Source: Saccharothrix sp. ST-888
GTDB lineage: Bacteria > Actinomycetota > Actinomycetes > Streptomycetales > Streptomycetaceae
NCBI RefSeq assembly: GCF_000955975.1
Contig: NZ_JYJF01000022.1
Span: 4,296-68,295 of the forward strand
Direction: 5' to 3'
DNA: 64,000 nt
Shown: positions 42,163-50,909 of the stretch, piece by piece
Layout: the number at the start of each line of letters is the position of its first letter
Position numbering within the stretch: the first letter of the stretch is position 1
Program-made: the position numbers and the translations under genes
The notes under the pieces: generated by a model
The model's input: only the letters and a program-made list of their open reading frames with translations
The model's database searches: none
What the model was told of the DNA's origin: nothing

Positions 42163-43386
42163 TCAGGTTTGCGACTGCAGGACCACCTGCCGGAGTTCGG
42201 CGGTGCACATCATGTAGCCGTCCGGGGTCGGCAGGCCCTCCAGGTAGTGGGCGAGGTCCGCACCCAGCGCGAACACCCGCACCGGGGTGCCCGCGGCGCG
42301 CGCGGACTCCACCACCCTCCGCACTCCGTCCAGGACGGCCGGGTGCCGGGTCCGGTAGGAATCCGCCACCAGGTGGTTGCTCCGGTCCGCGGCGAGATAG
42401 AACTGCACCAGGTCCTTGGTGCCGACGAACAGCTCGCTGGCGCCCGCGGCGCAGATCGCCGCAGCGGCGTGCACCGCCGCCGGCGTCTCGATGAACGCGG
42501 ACACGGGCACCTCGACCGGCACCTCAAGGTGCGCCCTGAGCTGCACGAACTCCTCCGCATCGTTGAGGAAAGGAACCGAGAGGTGCACTCGGCCCGCAGC
42601 GTCACCGAGCCGGCTGCGCAGGGACTTGAGCACGGCGTGCAGCGCGTCCCGGTAGGCGGTCGAACCCAGCAGCCAGCGTGCGCCGTGCAGGCCCAGCTCG
42701 GGGTTCGGTTCGACCGCGACCGGGGCCAGCTCCGTGACACCGGCGGCGTGGTCGGAGCGGAGGTCGAGAAGCCTCAGGACCAGCCGCTGGCCGGGCAGCA
42801 GCGCCTCGACGAAGGTACAGAGCCGATCCGCGACGGCCCGCCCGTAGGCCGCGATGGCGGCAGGCCCGCCGTCCAGGCAGTCGAGCGGACGCAGACCCGC
42901 CGCCAGGCAGAGGAACTCCTCCCGGATGAAGAAGGAGTCGACCCGCTCCGCTTTCGGCCCGCACGAGTTGATCGTGTGGATGTCCTGCAGGTCCGCGATG
43001 ACCGCACACGCCGAGCCGAGATCGTCCAGCGAGGAACTCCCCGCCCCCGAGCCCGGGGCCCCGGCACTCGGATCCGACCCGATGACGATCGACTGGCTCT
43101 CCAGGTGCAGCGTCACTTCGCCGACCAGGTCGGCGAGATCCGCCTGGTCGACGCGGAGCACGGGTATTCCCCTGCCACGGCAGATGGACTGCATGTGGCC
43201 GGTCAGCCCACCGGAACTGCAGACGACCGCACGCGCCGCCACGATCGCTTCGTACAGACTCGCTTCGAGGGAAGGGGCGACGAGGATGGATCCGCCGAGT
43301 GGACTTCTTGTGCGATTACAGATGCCTCGCAACACGCTCTGTGTACCACCGGTCAAGAGGAATCCCTGGATCCGTCGCCCGTTCAA
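42163..43386 (-). CDS. PEP-synthase/EI-like protein: swivelling His domain plus degenerate TIM barrel
   Basis: 407 aa. The start is TTG 43386, directly after the previous stop and preceded by GGAGGG. Residues 20-95 resemble the phosphohistidine domain of PEP-utilising enzymes (SSGGLTGHMQS with His64, then RGIPVLRVD). Residues 130-400 resemble the PEP-binding barrel: LRLLDLRSD, EPNPELGLHGAR, VSAFIETPAAV and LFVGTKDLVQF. Key changes: the Arg of the family NPxLGxRG is His, GTNDL is GTKDL, and the barrel's catalytic Cys is absent (VFALGADLA). The N-terminal ATP-grasp domain is missing. It is probably not a normal PEP synthase. A regulatory or phosphotransfer partner role is possible. Confidence 0.75.
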   Translation of the reverse strand: MNGRRIQGFLLTGGTQSVLRGICNRTRSPLGGSILVAPSLEASLYEAIVAARAVVCSSGGLTGHMQSICRGRGIPVLRVDQADLADLVGEVTLHLESQSIVIGSDPSAGAPGSGAGSSSLDDLGSACAVIADLQDIHTINSCGPKAERVDSFFIREEFLCLAAGLRPLDCLDGGPAAIAAYGRAVADRLCTFVEALLPGQRLVLRLLDLRSDHAAGVTELAPVAVEPNPELGLHGARWLLGSTAYRDALHAVLKSLRSRLGDAAGRVHLSVPFLNDAEEFVQLRAHLEVPVEVPVSAFIETPAAVHAAAAICAAGASELFVGTKDLVQFYLAADRSNHLVADSYRTRHPAVLDGVRRVVESARAAGTPVRVFALGADLAHYLEGLPTPDGYMMCTAELRQVVLQSQT

Positions 43387-45270
43387 CTAGCCCTCCAGAT
43401 CTTCGGCGTTCGCTATTCCCAGGTGTCGACGCAGCTGCCGTGGCGTCACGGAGACGTCCGTGAGTCGTTCGACCGCGGCCCGGCCGGCGACCGCCCTCAT
43501 CAGGCGGTCACGCCGCGAAGCTTCCAGCAGAGGGGCCGGGAGGCCGCCTATGGACCGGATACAGGCGTCCAGCCGGGAATCGAGCAGTTCCCGCTCGCTT
43601 CGAGTACGCGTGGCCAGCCTCCGCACCTCCAGAGTCACAGCCTCCTCGAATCCGATCGGGGCCGCTTCCTCCATATTGCTGACGTGGCCATGATATTGAG
43701 CTATGTCCTGGGCCAAACCGTCTTCCTGGATTTCCAGTTGCTCGATCACGCGCGCGGCGACCGCGATCGACTGGTTCTTGATGGCGGCGAGATTGAAGGC
43801 GAACGCACCGGTTCGGCCGTTCCGCACGATCTCGTCACCCTCTCTCAGCACACCGACCGCGGAGATCGGGCCGGCCGGCTCCCCGCCGACGCTCAGCAAC
43901 GCCCCCTGTCCGTCGACCTCCACCCCGCGCCCGGTGCGCTCATGGGGTACCGCGATCGCCCTCCGGAGGAGATTCCTCCAGAGCGACTGGCCGACCCTGC
44001 CGTAGTCCGACTCCCGGCCGACGTTGGACACCACCAGGTCCGCCTCGATGGCGCATTCCTCCCCCGGGGCCGCGACCGAGACGAGCAGCCGCCCCGACTC
44101 CGTCGGAGCGATCCCCTCCACCTCGCCGAGAACCAGCTTCACCGACCCGTCCGCCGGGTGCACCGCGCGCTCGATGACCGCCATCGTGTACTCCACCGCG
44201 CCGACCCGGAGCGCGGCTATCAAGGTGCCGAACTCGTCCAGCAGGCGCCGCAGTTCCGCGGAGGGAATCCGCTCGATGGCCTCGGGAAGATGCGGCTCCC
44301 ACGCCTTGGCCACCCGCTCCGCGACCACCATCGGGTCGATGTCGGGGTGGTCCTGGGCGACCGTCGAGCAGGCCGTCTCCCACTCGGTCCGAACCCGGGC
44401 AAGGAACTCCGCACGATTCCGGTACGGCTCCAGCAGTGTTTTCGGGCAGGGTAGTTGTAACACTCCGTGCTCGTGGCCGCCGGGGTACGCCCGGAACATC
44501 GTCCCGGTCCTGGAGATCAGATGGATCCTCCCGGAGTGGCCCTGGCGCAGCAGCAGGCCGGCCGAGTCGTACGCACTCAGCACGGATCCCACGATCGCGA
44601 CGGTCGCCTCCGGCGGGAGTGTCACGAGCTTCTGGACGCCGGCTGCGGAATACGGGTTCCGCACGAAGGACGCATGCGCGAGCACCTCGGCGGCGAAGGG
44701 CTGCTCCCTGAGTTCGAGGCCGGTCGCGAGAACGACGTGTTCGGCGAACAGCGCGGTCGGTTCCGAGCCCTGCCCGGCCCCGAGGCCACTCGCAGCTAAC
44801 CGACGTAACATCACCTCGACCCCTGTGGACCGTACTTCCATGTCGACCGCCTCGCCATCCGCCTCGACGAGCACGACACCCGGACAGGCTTCCCGCCTGG
44901 CCTCGGCCAGCCGGTCGTTCAGGTAGTCCTGGAAGATCCGCCGGGGCGCCGGGCCCTGCTCGACGAACTCGATCTCGGCCCAGGGCGCCGGCCAGCCCCT
45001 GCGGTCGGCCTCGCAGTTGGCCCAGCGGACGAAGTCGTGGACGTCCTCCCGGAATACCGACATCCGACCCGCCTGGATGTTGAACACATGGTCCCAGGGG
45101 TTGCCGTCCCGGTGGTAGGCGATGCCGGCGGACCGGTAGTCGGAACGCCGCTCGAGCAGGACGACCTCGAGCGGCCTGCGCGCGAAGCGGAGCAGTCGAA
45201 TCGCCGTGGCGGTGCCGGCCAGGCCCGCCCCGACTATGAGCACTCTTGGGCACATGCCTGTTCGACTCAT
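43387..45270 (-). CDS. FAD/NAD(P)-binding protein (NAD_binding_9 family)
   Basis: 627 aa. The first dinucleotide fold begins VLIVGAGLAGTATAIRLL near residue 11. Family landmarks follow: GIAYHRDGNPWDHVFNIQAGRMS, DFVRWAN, a second nucleotide site (VAIVGSVLSAYDSAGLLL) and a long helical C-terminal half. Such proteins are flavin oxidoreductases or monooxygenases of undefined substrate, often linked to siderophore or peptide pathways. ATG 45270 follows GGGGAGG. Directly upstream of the PEP-synthase-like gene in one transcription unit, with no gap. Confidence 0.85.
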   Translation of the reverse strand: MSRTGMCPRVLIVGAGLAGTATAIRLLRFARRPLEVVLLERRSDYRSAGIAYHRDGNPWDHVFNIQAGRMSVFREDVHDFVRWANCEADRRGWPAPWAEIEFVEQGPAPRRIFQDYLNDRLAEARREACPGVVLVEADGEAVDMEVRSTGVEVMLRRLAASGLGAGQGSEPTALFAEHVVLATGLELREQPFAAEVLAHASFVRNPYSAAGVQKLVTLPPEATVAIVGSVLSAYDSAGLLLRQGHSGRIHLISRTGTMFRAYPGGHEHGVLQLPCPKTLLEPYRNRAEFLARVRTEWETACSTVAQDHPDIDPMVVAERVAKAWEPHLPEAIERIPSAELRRLLDEFGTLIAALRVGAVEYTMAVIERAVHPADGSVKLVLGEVEGIAPTESGRLLVSVAAPGEECAIEADLVVSNVGRESDYGRVGQSLWRNLLRRAIAVPHERTGRGVEVDGQGALLSVGGEPAGPISAVGVLREGDEIVRNGRTGAFAFNLAAIKNQSIAVAARVIEQLEIQEDGLAQDIAQYHGHVSNMEEAAPIGFEEAVTLEVRRLATRTRSERELLDSRLDACIRSIGGLPAPLLEASRRDRLMRAVAGRAAVERLTDVSVTPRQLRRHLGIANAEDLEG

Positions 45271-45617
45271 GGCAAAGCCTCCCCATGGAGCGATCGATGG
45301 GCACCCGGCCCCGCCGTCTCACGCCGGGCGCAAGGGTTTCTGACGTAGTGTCACTCGGAATGGAACAACGAAGTGCTGTCCGGAGTGGGGCGATTCATCC
45401 TTTCCAGGGACCGACCACCGGCACTGCGGACGCGCGGATCGTCCGCGCCCAAGACTAGGGGCAACGCCGGTGACTTCAGGCGGTGTTGCGCCAGGTGCTG
45501 CCGGATGCTGCCGGTTCCGGTGGTGGCCGGCCGCGGTGCCGGCCGACGGTGAGCGCCGCAGGTGCGGCCCGTGGCAGGGCGTTGGCGGTCTGCGGCCCGG
45601 TCTGCGACCCACCCGGG
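45271..45617. other. Gene-free interval
   Basis: 347 nt upstream of the oxidoreductase. I see no convincing coding frame, hairpin or repeat. It should contain that operon's promoter. Confidence 0.5.
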
Positions 45618-45914
45618 TCATCGGGCCGTTGCGTGCAGTGCACCGACCAGGTGCCGGAGCTGGGGGAGGACGATCCGACCGGGTGCCCTGTCCGAGCCCG
45701 CCAGGGACGACCGTCCGGCCTCCCCCAGGGCATGGCCGATCCGGTGGACCCGGGCCGTGAGCGGGGTGCCCGTACCGGCCTGGCCCCCGCTTCGCTCAGG
45801 CGTCGTCCGGTCCGCGGGTAGCACATAGAAGACTGCGGCTACGCCGGTGGTGACGGTCGCGAGGAGGGCGGTGGCGCGCAGGCTCCACTGGAGGCCGGAT
45901 GGGGAGGTGGACAT
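45618..45914 (-). CDS. Small membrane-anchored protein, unknown
   Basis: 98 aa from ATG 45914. It has a short polar N-terminus, one hydrophobic helix (ATALLATVTTGVAAVFYVL, residues 13-31) and a basic, Gly/Pro-rich C-terminal part. The reading frame continues upstream into the decayed histidine kinase, so this may be a normal small gene or a fragment. The ribosome-binding site (GGTGGAG) is very close to the ATG. I do not recognise the family. Confidence 0.5.
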   Translation of the reverse strand: MSTSPSGLQWSLRATALLATVTTGVAAVFYVLPADRTTPERSGGQAGTGTPLTARVHRIGHALGEAGRSSLAGSDRAPGRIVLPQLRHLVGALHATAR

Positions 45915-45981
45915 GGCTCCACCCTGCCCGGCGTTGGATGAGATGAAGATGAGGTGACCGGGCAGGGTCACCCGGGCCTGG

Positions 45982-46511
45982 TCAGGACCGGGTGTGCGGT
46001 GGCAGCAGCAGTTCCGCCAGCGCCCCGCCACCGGGCGCCTGGGAGAGCTGGGCGGTGCCGCCGCGGAGTTCGGCCACCCAGCGGACGATGGCCAGACCGG
46101 TCCCGGTGCCGGAGCTCGCGGCTCCGGTGACGCGGCGCTCGAAGACCCGGGTGCGGTTCTCGGCCGGTACTCCGGGGCCGTGGTCCCGTACGGCGACCCG
46201 GCCTGCGGTGACATCCACCCCGACCGGGGTGCCGCCGCCGTGCCGCAGCGCGTTCTCCACCAGTTGCGGACGGCCTGGGCGAGCAGTTCGGGGTCACCGT
46301 CGACCACGGCGGCCTCGGTGCTGACCGTGACGCCGGTGCGGTCCGGCAGCTCCTCGACGGTCTGTTCGACCAGCTGGTCGAGGCGGAGCGGGGTCAGCTC
46401 GATGTCGTGGGTACCGGCCTCGACCCGGGCACGGGTGAGCAGTCCGGTGACCAGGCGGCCCAGGCGGTCGAGGGCGTTTCGATCCTCCGTCAGGTCAACT
46501 GTCTGCGGCAC
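45982..46511 (-). pseudogene. Truncated, frameshifted histidine kinase
   Basis: The fragment matches the C-terminal part of a two-component sensor kinase: DRLGRLVTGLLTRARVEAG (end of the dimerisation helix), then DPELLAQAVRN, and in another frame ENALRHGG (N box), VAVRDHGPGV (G1) and GTGTGLAIVRWVAELRGG (G2). One missing base near 46258 breaks the frame between the two parts; adding one C after AAC would restore NLVENALRH. The sensor domain, membrane helices and phospho-His helix are gone. It is a pseudogene, unless the base is a sequencing error and only the N-terminal loss is real. Confidence 0.75.
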
Positions 46512-46535
46512 TACGGACGGTGGCGATGCTGTCGG

Positions 46536-46979
46536 CTACTTGGCGGAAGAGGTTCCCGACGGAGACTCCTGCCACACGATCCGGCCCTTGATGTGCACTG
46601 AGCCGCTCAGGTCCTCGGGCAGCTCCGCCCCGATGGCCCCATCCGCTCGCTGACCTGCGCTCAGCTGATCCCAGGTGCAGGTGACGACCGCCCTGGCCTT
46701 GTCGACGGTGCACGGTCCGGAGACGGACGTGATCGGGAGATTCGGTTCGATCCTGTGGGTCATCACGACCTCGTGGGCCGCCTTGGCGCCGCTGTTGGTG
46801 ACGTTCCAGTGCCAGGTGACGTGGTCACCCGCGTCGCTGATCTCGGGCGCGCTGTACTGGAACTGGACGTCGCCGGCGGCACGGACGGACGACGCGGCCT
46901 GGGCGGCGGGAAGAGGGGCGAGCAGGGCCACGGCGGTTGCCACGACAGCGGCGGCCGGGCGACAACGGTTCATTTTCAT
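46536..46979 (-). CDS. Secreted DUF11-like Ig-fold protein
   Basis: 147 aa. A clear signal peptide (AAAVVATAVALLAPLPAAQA, residues 9-28) is followed by one beta-rich domain of about 115 residues like DUF11: ISDAGDHVTWHWNVTNSG, VVMTHRIEPNLPITSV and one Cys pair (GPCTVDK...VTCTW), probably a disulfide. Relatives are cell-surface or secreted adhesion-type domains in streptomycetes. It is divergent from the secreted protein at 47.3 kb. The single Cys pair and different spacing argue against an enediyne apoprotein. Confidence 0.8.
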   Translation of the reverse strand: MKMNRCRPAAAVVATAVALLAPLPAAQAASSVRAAGDVQFQYSAPEISDAGDHVTWHWNVTNSGAKAAHEVVMTHRIEPNLPITSVSGPCTVDKARAVVTCTWDQLSAGQRADGAIGAELPEDLSGSVHIKGRIVWQESPSGTSSAK

Positions 46980-47315
46980 GATCCTTCAACGTTCTGCCGC
47001 CGCTCCCGGTTACGGCGAGGTCGCCATGGCCCGTCAGCCGACGTGCCGTCGGGCGTCGGCCTGCACCGGACACCGCAGCGCTCGCCGACTGGCGGCGCTC
47101 CTACGGCCGGTGGGTCGACCGACAGCTCTGTGCGGCGGGCGCCGGTGAGCGCTTCGGCGATGCCGTCCGACCGTCTCCAACGGCCGCCGTCTCAACGCAG
47201 TTCACCCGATAGAAGGCATCTCCGACCTTCAGCCGGTATCGCCGGCCGGGCGCCCCTACAGTCTGCCGTGCCGTCCGGATGGGACGGCAGCTGTCTCCGA
47301 TCACGAGGAGTGGAC
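46980..47315. promoter_or_regulatory. Divergent intergenic region
   Basis: 336 nt between two divergent secreted-protein genes; both promoters must lie here. No clear dyad or other gene is seen. A GAGGAG ribosome-binding site at 47305-47310 serves the rightward gene. Confidence 0.45.
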
Positions 47316-47855
47316 ATGAGGTCTTCGGGGCGTATGGCCGTCTCGGCAATGGCCGTGGCCATGGCGGCGCTGGGCGTGGGAAGCGGCGCCCCGGCGTCCG
47401 CCGCCCCCACGACGGCGCCGTCGTGCAGCGGGGCGGAGTGCCCCAGTCTGAAGCCGACCAGGCTCACGGCCAGCCAGGCAAGCCTGAACGTCACCCAGAT
47501 GCAACTGGAGAACATGCACGCGATGTTGAGCGACGCGGTGACCGGCGAGCCCATCCGCGGTGCCAGGATCGTGTTCGCCACCATCGGCGGCCGGACGCTG
47601 GGAGCGGCCTACACCGACTACGACGGCATCGCCGCGATCACCGCTCCGGAGAACCTGGGCCCCGGAACCCTCCAGGAGCTGCTGGGCGGCTACGAAGCCG
47701 CGATGGTCGGCGACGGCGTCCACGCCCCGGCCGGGGCCCACGGAGCGATCACCGTCGGCACCGACCAGGGCCCCGGTGTCCCGGGCAACCCATGCGCCAT
47801 CTGCAGCGACCGAGCGCTCAAGCGGGACGTCGTCCCGGTCGACTGGAGCCGGTGA
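47316..47855 (+). CDS. Secreted Ig-like protein ending in the start of an S74 chaperone domain
   Basis: 179 aa. Signal peptide (AVSAMAVAMAALGVGSGAPA) with likely cleavage near residue 31, then a carbohydrate-binding or Big-type Ig domain (VTGEPIRGARIVFATIGGRT, AAYTDYDGIAAITAP) and a C-terminal SDRALKRDVVPVDW tail. That tail is exactly how an intramolecular chaperone (peptidase S74-like) domain of phage tail fibres begins (family SDRRLKENI). The rest of that domain is in the next gene. The stop overlaps the next GTG (GTGA). Confidence 0.75.
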   Translation: MRSSGRMAVSAMAVAMAALGVGSGAPASAAPTTAPSCSGAECPSLKPTRLTASQASLNVTQMQLENMHAMLSDAVTGEPIRGARIVFATIGGRTLGAAYTDYDGIAAITAPENLGPGTLQELLGGYEAAMVGDGVHAPAGAHGAITVGTDQGPGVPGNPCAICSDRALKRDVVPVDWSR

Positions 47856-48238
47856 CGGTGCGGATCTTCCGCCGGCGGTCCCGGGCGGCTGACCGCGATG
47901 CCCAGGCACGGCCTCCGGCCCAGGCACGGGAGACCGACGCCGTGGCACCGGTCGCTCCGGTCAACGGCTACGCGGTCCTGGAGACCGTGGCCGCGCTGCC
48001 CATCAGCACCTGGCGCTACCTCTGGGAACCCGAAGGAGTGCGCCACCTCGGGCCGATGGCCCAGGACTGGCACGCCGCCTTCGGCTTCAACCAGGACGAC
48101 ACCACCATCCCCGTCGTCGACGGCCTCGGCGTCGCCCTGGTGTGCATCCAGGCACTGCACCGCCGCGTGGAAGAACTCACGGCCGAAGTGGATCGTCTGC
48201 GAGGAGCCGCGAGCGCGAACACGCCCGGGGCCGCGTGA
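47852..48238 (+). CDS. Remainder of an S74-type intramolecular chaperone domain
   Basis: 128 aa from GTG 47852. After about 45 residues of low-complexity sequence it has VLETVAALPISTWRYL, GVRHLGPMAQDWHAAFGF, IPVVDGLGVALVCIQALH and a terminal coiled coil (RRVEELTAEVDRLR). This is the C-terminal two thirds of the S74/tail-fibre chaperone domain. It has no signal peptide, so as an independent protein it would stay inside the cell, unlike its partner. Either translation is rejoined by frameshifting, or the two genes encode interacting halves, or the locus is decayed. Confidence 0.7.
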   Translation: MTVRIFRRRSRAADRDAQARPPAQARETDAVAPVAPVNGYAVLETVAALPISTWRYLWEPEGVRHLGPMAQDWHAAFGFNQDDTTIPVVDGLGVALVCIQALHRRVEELTAEVDRLRGAASANTPGAA

Positions 48239-48428
48239 CGACGCCGGACGTCCTGCTGCGCTGCTCCAGCGGTCGAAGGCCGGACGGCCAGTGGCCCCAG
48301 TGGCCACGGGCGCGCCTCGACCGGGCGCAACCCACGGTCGCCGCCCACTCCCCCAGGGCTTGGGGGCGGCCCCTGCGGAACACACTCATCGCGATCCGGA
48401 CCGACACACCACGACAAGGCAGGACACT

Positions 48429-49142
48429 GTGGCGCGACACGACACCCCCGTGACGGGACCATCCGAGGCGACGGATCAGCGATCGCCGGTGAGTACGGAC
48501 GCGGTCTGGCGGCTTCCCGTGACGGTCTGTCGCATCACCCAGTTCCTGGGTGAGCGGACAGCCGGCGCCTTACTGGAGCGTGCCATCGCCTCCACCGACG
48601 ACACGTTGAGGCCCTCCATGATCCGCGACCGTGAGGTGGTCCCCGACTTCCGCCGCTCCCGGTCGCGCCACGACTTCGCCGTACCCGAGCTGATGGCAGC
48701 CATCGATGAGGTGCTGGAGGCGGTCGAGCACACGCTCGGAGTCTCCTGCCAGTACACCGAACCCAGCTACAGCCTCAACGTGCACAACGACGGCGACTTC
48801 TACCGGCCGCACCAGGACAGCGATGCCAAGTTCGCCCCCCGGCGCCTGCTCACGTTCGTGTACTACCTGCATCGCACACCCCGGCCCTTCGACGGAGGCG
48901 AGCTGCGTGTGTTCGACGCCGCCCTGCCGCTGCACACCGAGGCAGCCGGGAAGTGGAAGGAGCGCACCTGGCGGGACTGGGAGCCCGAACACGACAGCAT
49001 CGTGTTCTTCCGGCCCACCGCCTGGCACGAGGTACGGCCGGTCAGCTGCCCGAGCAAACAGCACGCGGACAGCCGCTTCGCGGTCAACGGCTGGCTGTGC
49101 AGCCCCGACCCGGCGAACCGCGGGAATGCCGCGAGCCCGTGA
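48429..49142 (+). CDS. 2-oxoglutarate/Fe(II) oxygenase (prolyl-4-hydroxylase-like)
   Basis: 237 aa from GTG 48429. The iron facial triad is His128 and Asp130 in FYRPHQDSD and His200 in TAWHEVRPVS; Arg216 in SRFAVNGW binds 2-oxoglutarate. The double-stranded beta-helix core and the RRLLTFVYYLH and PFDGGELRVFD segments are typical of PKHD-type hydroxylases. Likely hydroxylates a protein or peptide side chain, but no substrate is evident. It follows the split S74 unit by 190 nt, so a link between them cannot be assumed. Confidence 0.88.
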   Translation: MARHDTPVTGPSEATDQRSPVSTDAVWRLPVTVCRITQFLGERTAGALLERAIASTDDTLRPSMIRDREVVPDFRRSRSRHDFAVPELMAAIDEVLEAVEHTLGVSCQYTEPSYSLNVHNDGDFYRPHQDSDAKFAPRRLLTFVYYLHRTPRPFDGGELRVFDAALPLHTEAAGKWKERTWRDWEPEHDSIVFFRPTAWHEVRPVSCPSKQHADSRFAVNGWLCSPDPANRGNAASP

Positions 49143-49440
49143 GAACCGTCGACCACCCTCGCCCAGTCCCTGGCCGAGCGCGGCGCTCGGCTGGCGCAGG
49201 TCGAGGGGCGACCGACGACGAAATGATCACGCGGAACGGCGGGTTCGGAACGAACCTCTGGTGTCCAGCTGCTGCCGACGCCCTACGGCCTGGACGCCAT
49301 CCCCGCCCGCTGGGTTGATCCTCTGCAAGGACCGTTCCCGGCTCGGCCGGCCGCGTCCTGCGCATGCCGGAGCCCTTGGACCTCGCCGACCCTCTTGATC
49401 GTTGACATGTCGTCACACCTGCCTGCTAGGGCGCTGGTTG
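49143..49440. other. Gene-free interval
   Basis: 298 nt with no convincing gene or terminator on either strand. Confidence 0.5.
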
Positions 49441-50205
49441 ATGTCAGTGGTCACCGTTACGGTGACGGGCATGACTGACATCGACCACTGGGACCTCCCG
49501 CCTGACCGCGAGGTCGACGGCTTCGCCGAGTGCACCCTCACGCTCGTCCTGCCGCCCTTCGCCCCGCACTCCCGGGCCACCCGGACGAGTGTCGACGGCT
49601 TCGCCCCCCACGACCCGACCCGGGCCCGGGCGTTCGTCGAGTCCTTCCCCACCGTCGAGGCCGTCCTCGACGAGCTGCCCCCGACCGACGCCGGCCCCGA
49701 GCACCCCGGAGACCGGGCCGACCTGGACCTGGTCAGGGTCGGCTGCTGGGGCAACGTCATTGCGATGGCCGACTTCGCCATCACCGACTTCGGAGACTTC
49801 GGCGCGCTGCTGGACACGACCACTGCCCTCGCCGAGCGTTTCCCCGACGCCCGGATCATCGGATCGGCGAGTCTCGACGGCGGAGCGCACCACGTCGAGA
49901 CCGTCGTCCACCTGCCGGGCGGACTCCGGCTGTACTCCGAGGGCTGGGCGGACGGCGACCGGTACGACCTCGACGGGGACCCTCACGCCATCGCACGGGC
50001 CGTCGGCATCGCGCCCGAGGTGCTCGCCGCCCGCGACTTCGACCTGGACGGAGCGCCTTGGAGCGTCGGCTGGACAGCCTTCGGCCACTTCCTGCTGGAG
50101 CCGTACGACCCGTGGGGTTACAAGGCGCTCCGGATGTCCCACTTCCGGGTCCGCCACACCGAGGACGCCACACTGCGGATGGAGGACGTCTGGTTCCGCG
50201 ACTAG
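49441..50205 (+). CDS. Conserved hypothetical protein, possibly of immunity type
   Basis: 254 aa from ATG 49441, or 244 aa from ATG 49471; neither has a strong ribosome-binding site. An acidic soluble protein with no signal peptide, membrane helix or known motif. Asp/Glu and aromatic residues are scattered along its length (FAITDFGDFGALL, DLDGDPHAI). The acidic bias is seen in many toxin-immunity proteins, but nothing nearby proves that. I do not recognise the family. Confidence 0.7.
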   Translation: MSVVTVTVTGMTDIDHWDLPPDREVDGFAECTLTLVLPPFAPHSRATRTSVDGFAPHDPTRARAFVESFPTVEAVLDELPPTDAGPEHPGDRADLDLVRVGCWGNVIAMADFAITDFGDFGALLDTTTALAERFPDARIIGSASLDGGAHHVETVVHLPGGLRLYSEGWADGDRYDLDGDPHAIARAVGIAPEVLAARDFDLDGAPWSVGWTAFGHFLLEPYDPWGYKALRMSHFRVRHTEDATLRMEDVWFRD

Positions 50206-50460
50206 ATGATCAATCCCAAGGGGGCGGTGCCGGAGCCGATCGGCGCGCGCATGATCGGAGCGTTTGACGGTCTCGCAATGGCGGCCGCACCGGACCGGGC
50301 GGAGTCCACCTCCCGCGCCTCATCGCTCCACCTTCCCGCACGTGGACATCGCACTCGGCAAGCGGCTGAATGCACTGGCGTTCCTCGAACACAACACCCG
50401 ACGCGAAGCCCTCGACCACGTCCTCATCGCGGGTGAAGCAGACGCCCGGCGTGCCCTTGC
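50206..50460. other. Gene-free interval before the intron remnant
   Basis: About 255 nt with no reading frame I can support. It may be flanking sequence of the same disrupted region. Confidence 0.4.
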
Positions 50461-50667
50461 CGCCTCGACCACGCCGCCGTGATGGACCGGCTCCGGGCCA
50501 GGATCTCCGACAAGCGCGTCCTGGCGCTGGTGAAGGCGTTCCTCAAGGCCGGGGTGATGAACCACGGCATGTTCGAGGACACCGGCACCGGAACTCCCCA
50601 GGGCGGGATCCTCTCCCCGCTGCTGGCCAACATCGCCCTGACGGCACTGGACGAGCACTTCCACTGA
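50461..50667 (+). pseudogene. Group II intron reverse transcriptase fragment
   Basis: Only the central RT segment remains: LDHAAVMDRLRARISDK, VLALVKAFLKAGVM, then the strongly diagnostic GTPQGGILSPLLANIAL (RT block 4) and LDEHF. Both ends are missing and it runs into a stop at 50667. It is a dead remnant. It breaks a leftward gene whose other part is at 50669-50864. Confidence 0.75.
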
Positions 50668-50668
50668 T

Positions 50669-50864
50669 GAACACGCACCCGCAGGTAGACGACGGTCCAC
50701 TCCGGGTCGGTGAGATCGAACAGGACGGACAGGTCCTTGGACAGGAGCTCACCGTCCTCGTCCACCGGCTCGACGGACGTGCTGCGCAGCACCTGGTGCG
50801 TACCGAGACCGGGGACGGCCGGTTGGCCGTCCCCGGTCTGCAGGTCAATCGGTCCGATTGGCAT
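50669..50864 (-). pseudogene. Truncated hypothetical gene cut by the intron remnant
   Basis: About 65 codons from ATG 50864 (MPIGPIDLQTGDGQPAVPGL..., LFDLTDPEWTVVYLRVRVHQ) run straight into the antisense side of the RT fragment, where the sequence stops looking like a protein. It is probably the 5' end of a gene disrupted by the insertion. Function unknown. Confidence 0.35.
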
Positions 50865-50909
50865 CCACGTGGGATTCGTCCTGGACTCGTGCGCGTGAAG
50901 CGACTTCGG

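Noticed and set aside
45319..45621. Minus-strand frame of 100 codons before the oxidoreductase
   Set aside because: Arg/Pro/His-rich low-information translation, no domain, no ribosome-binding site.
46536..46979. The DUF11-like secreted protein as an enediyne apoprotein
   Set aside because: Size is right, but there is only one Cys pair, spacing differs from NcsA/CagA and it sits outside the cluster. An Ig-fold secreted protein is a simpler reading.
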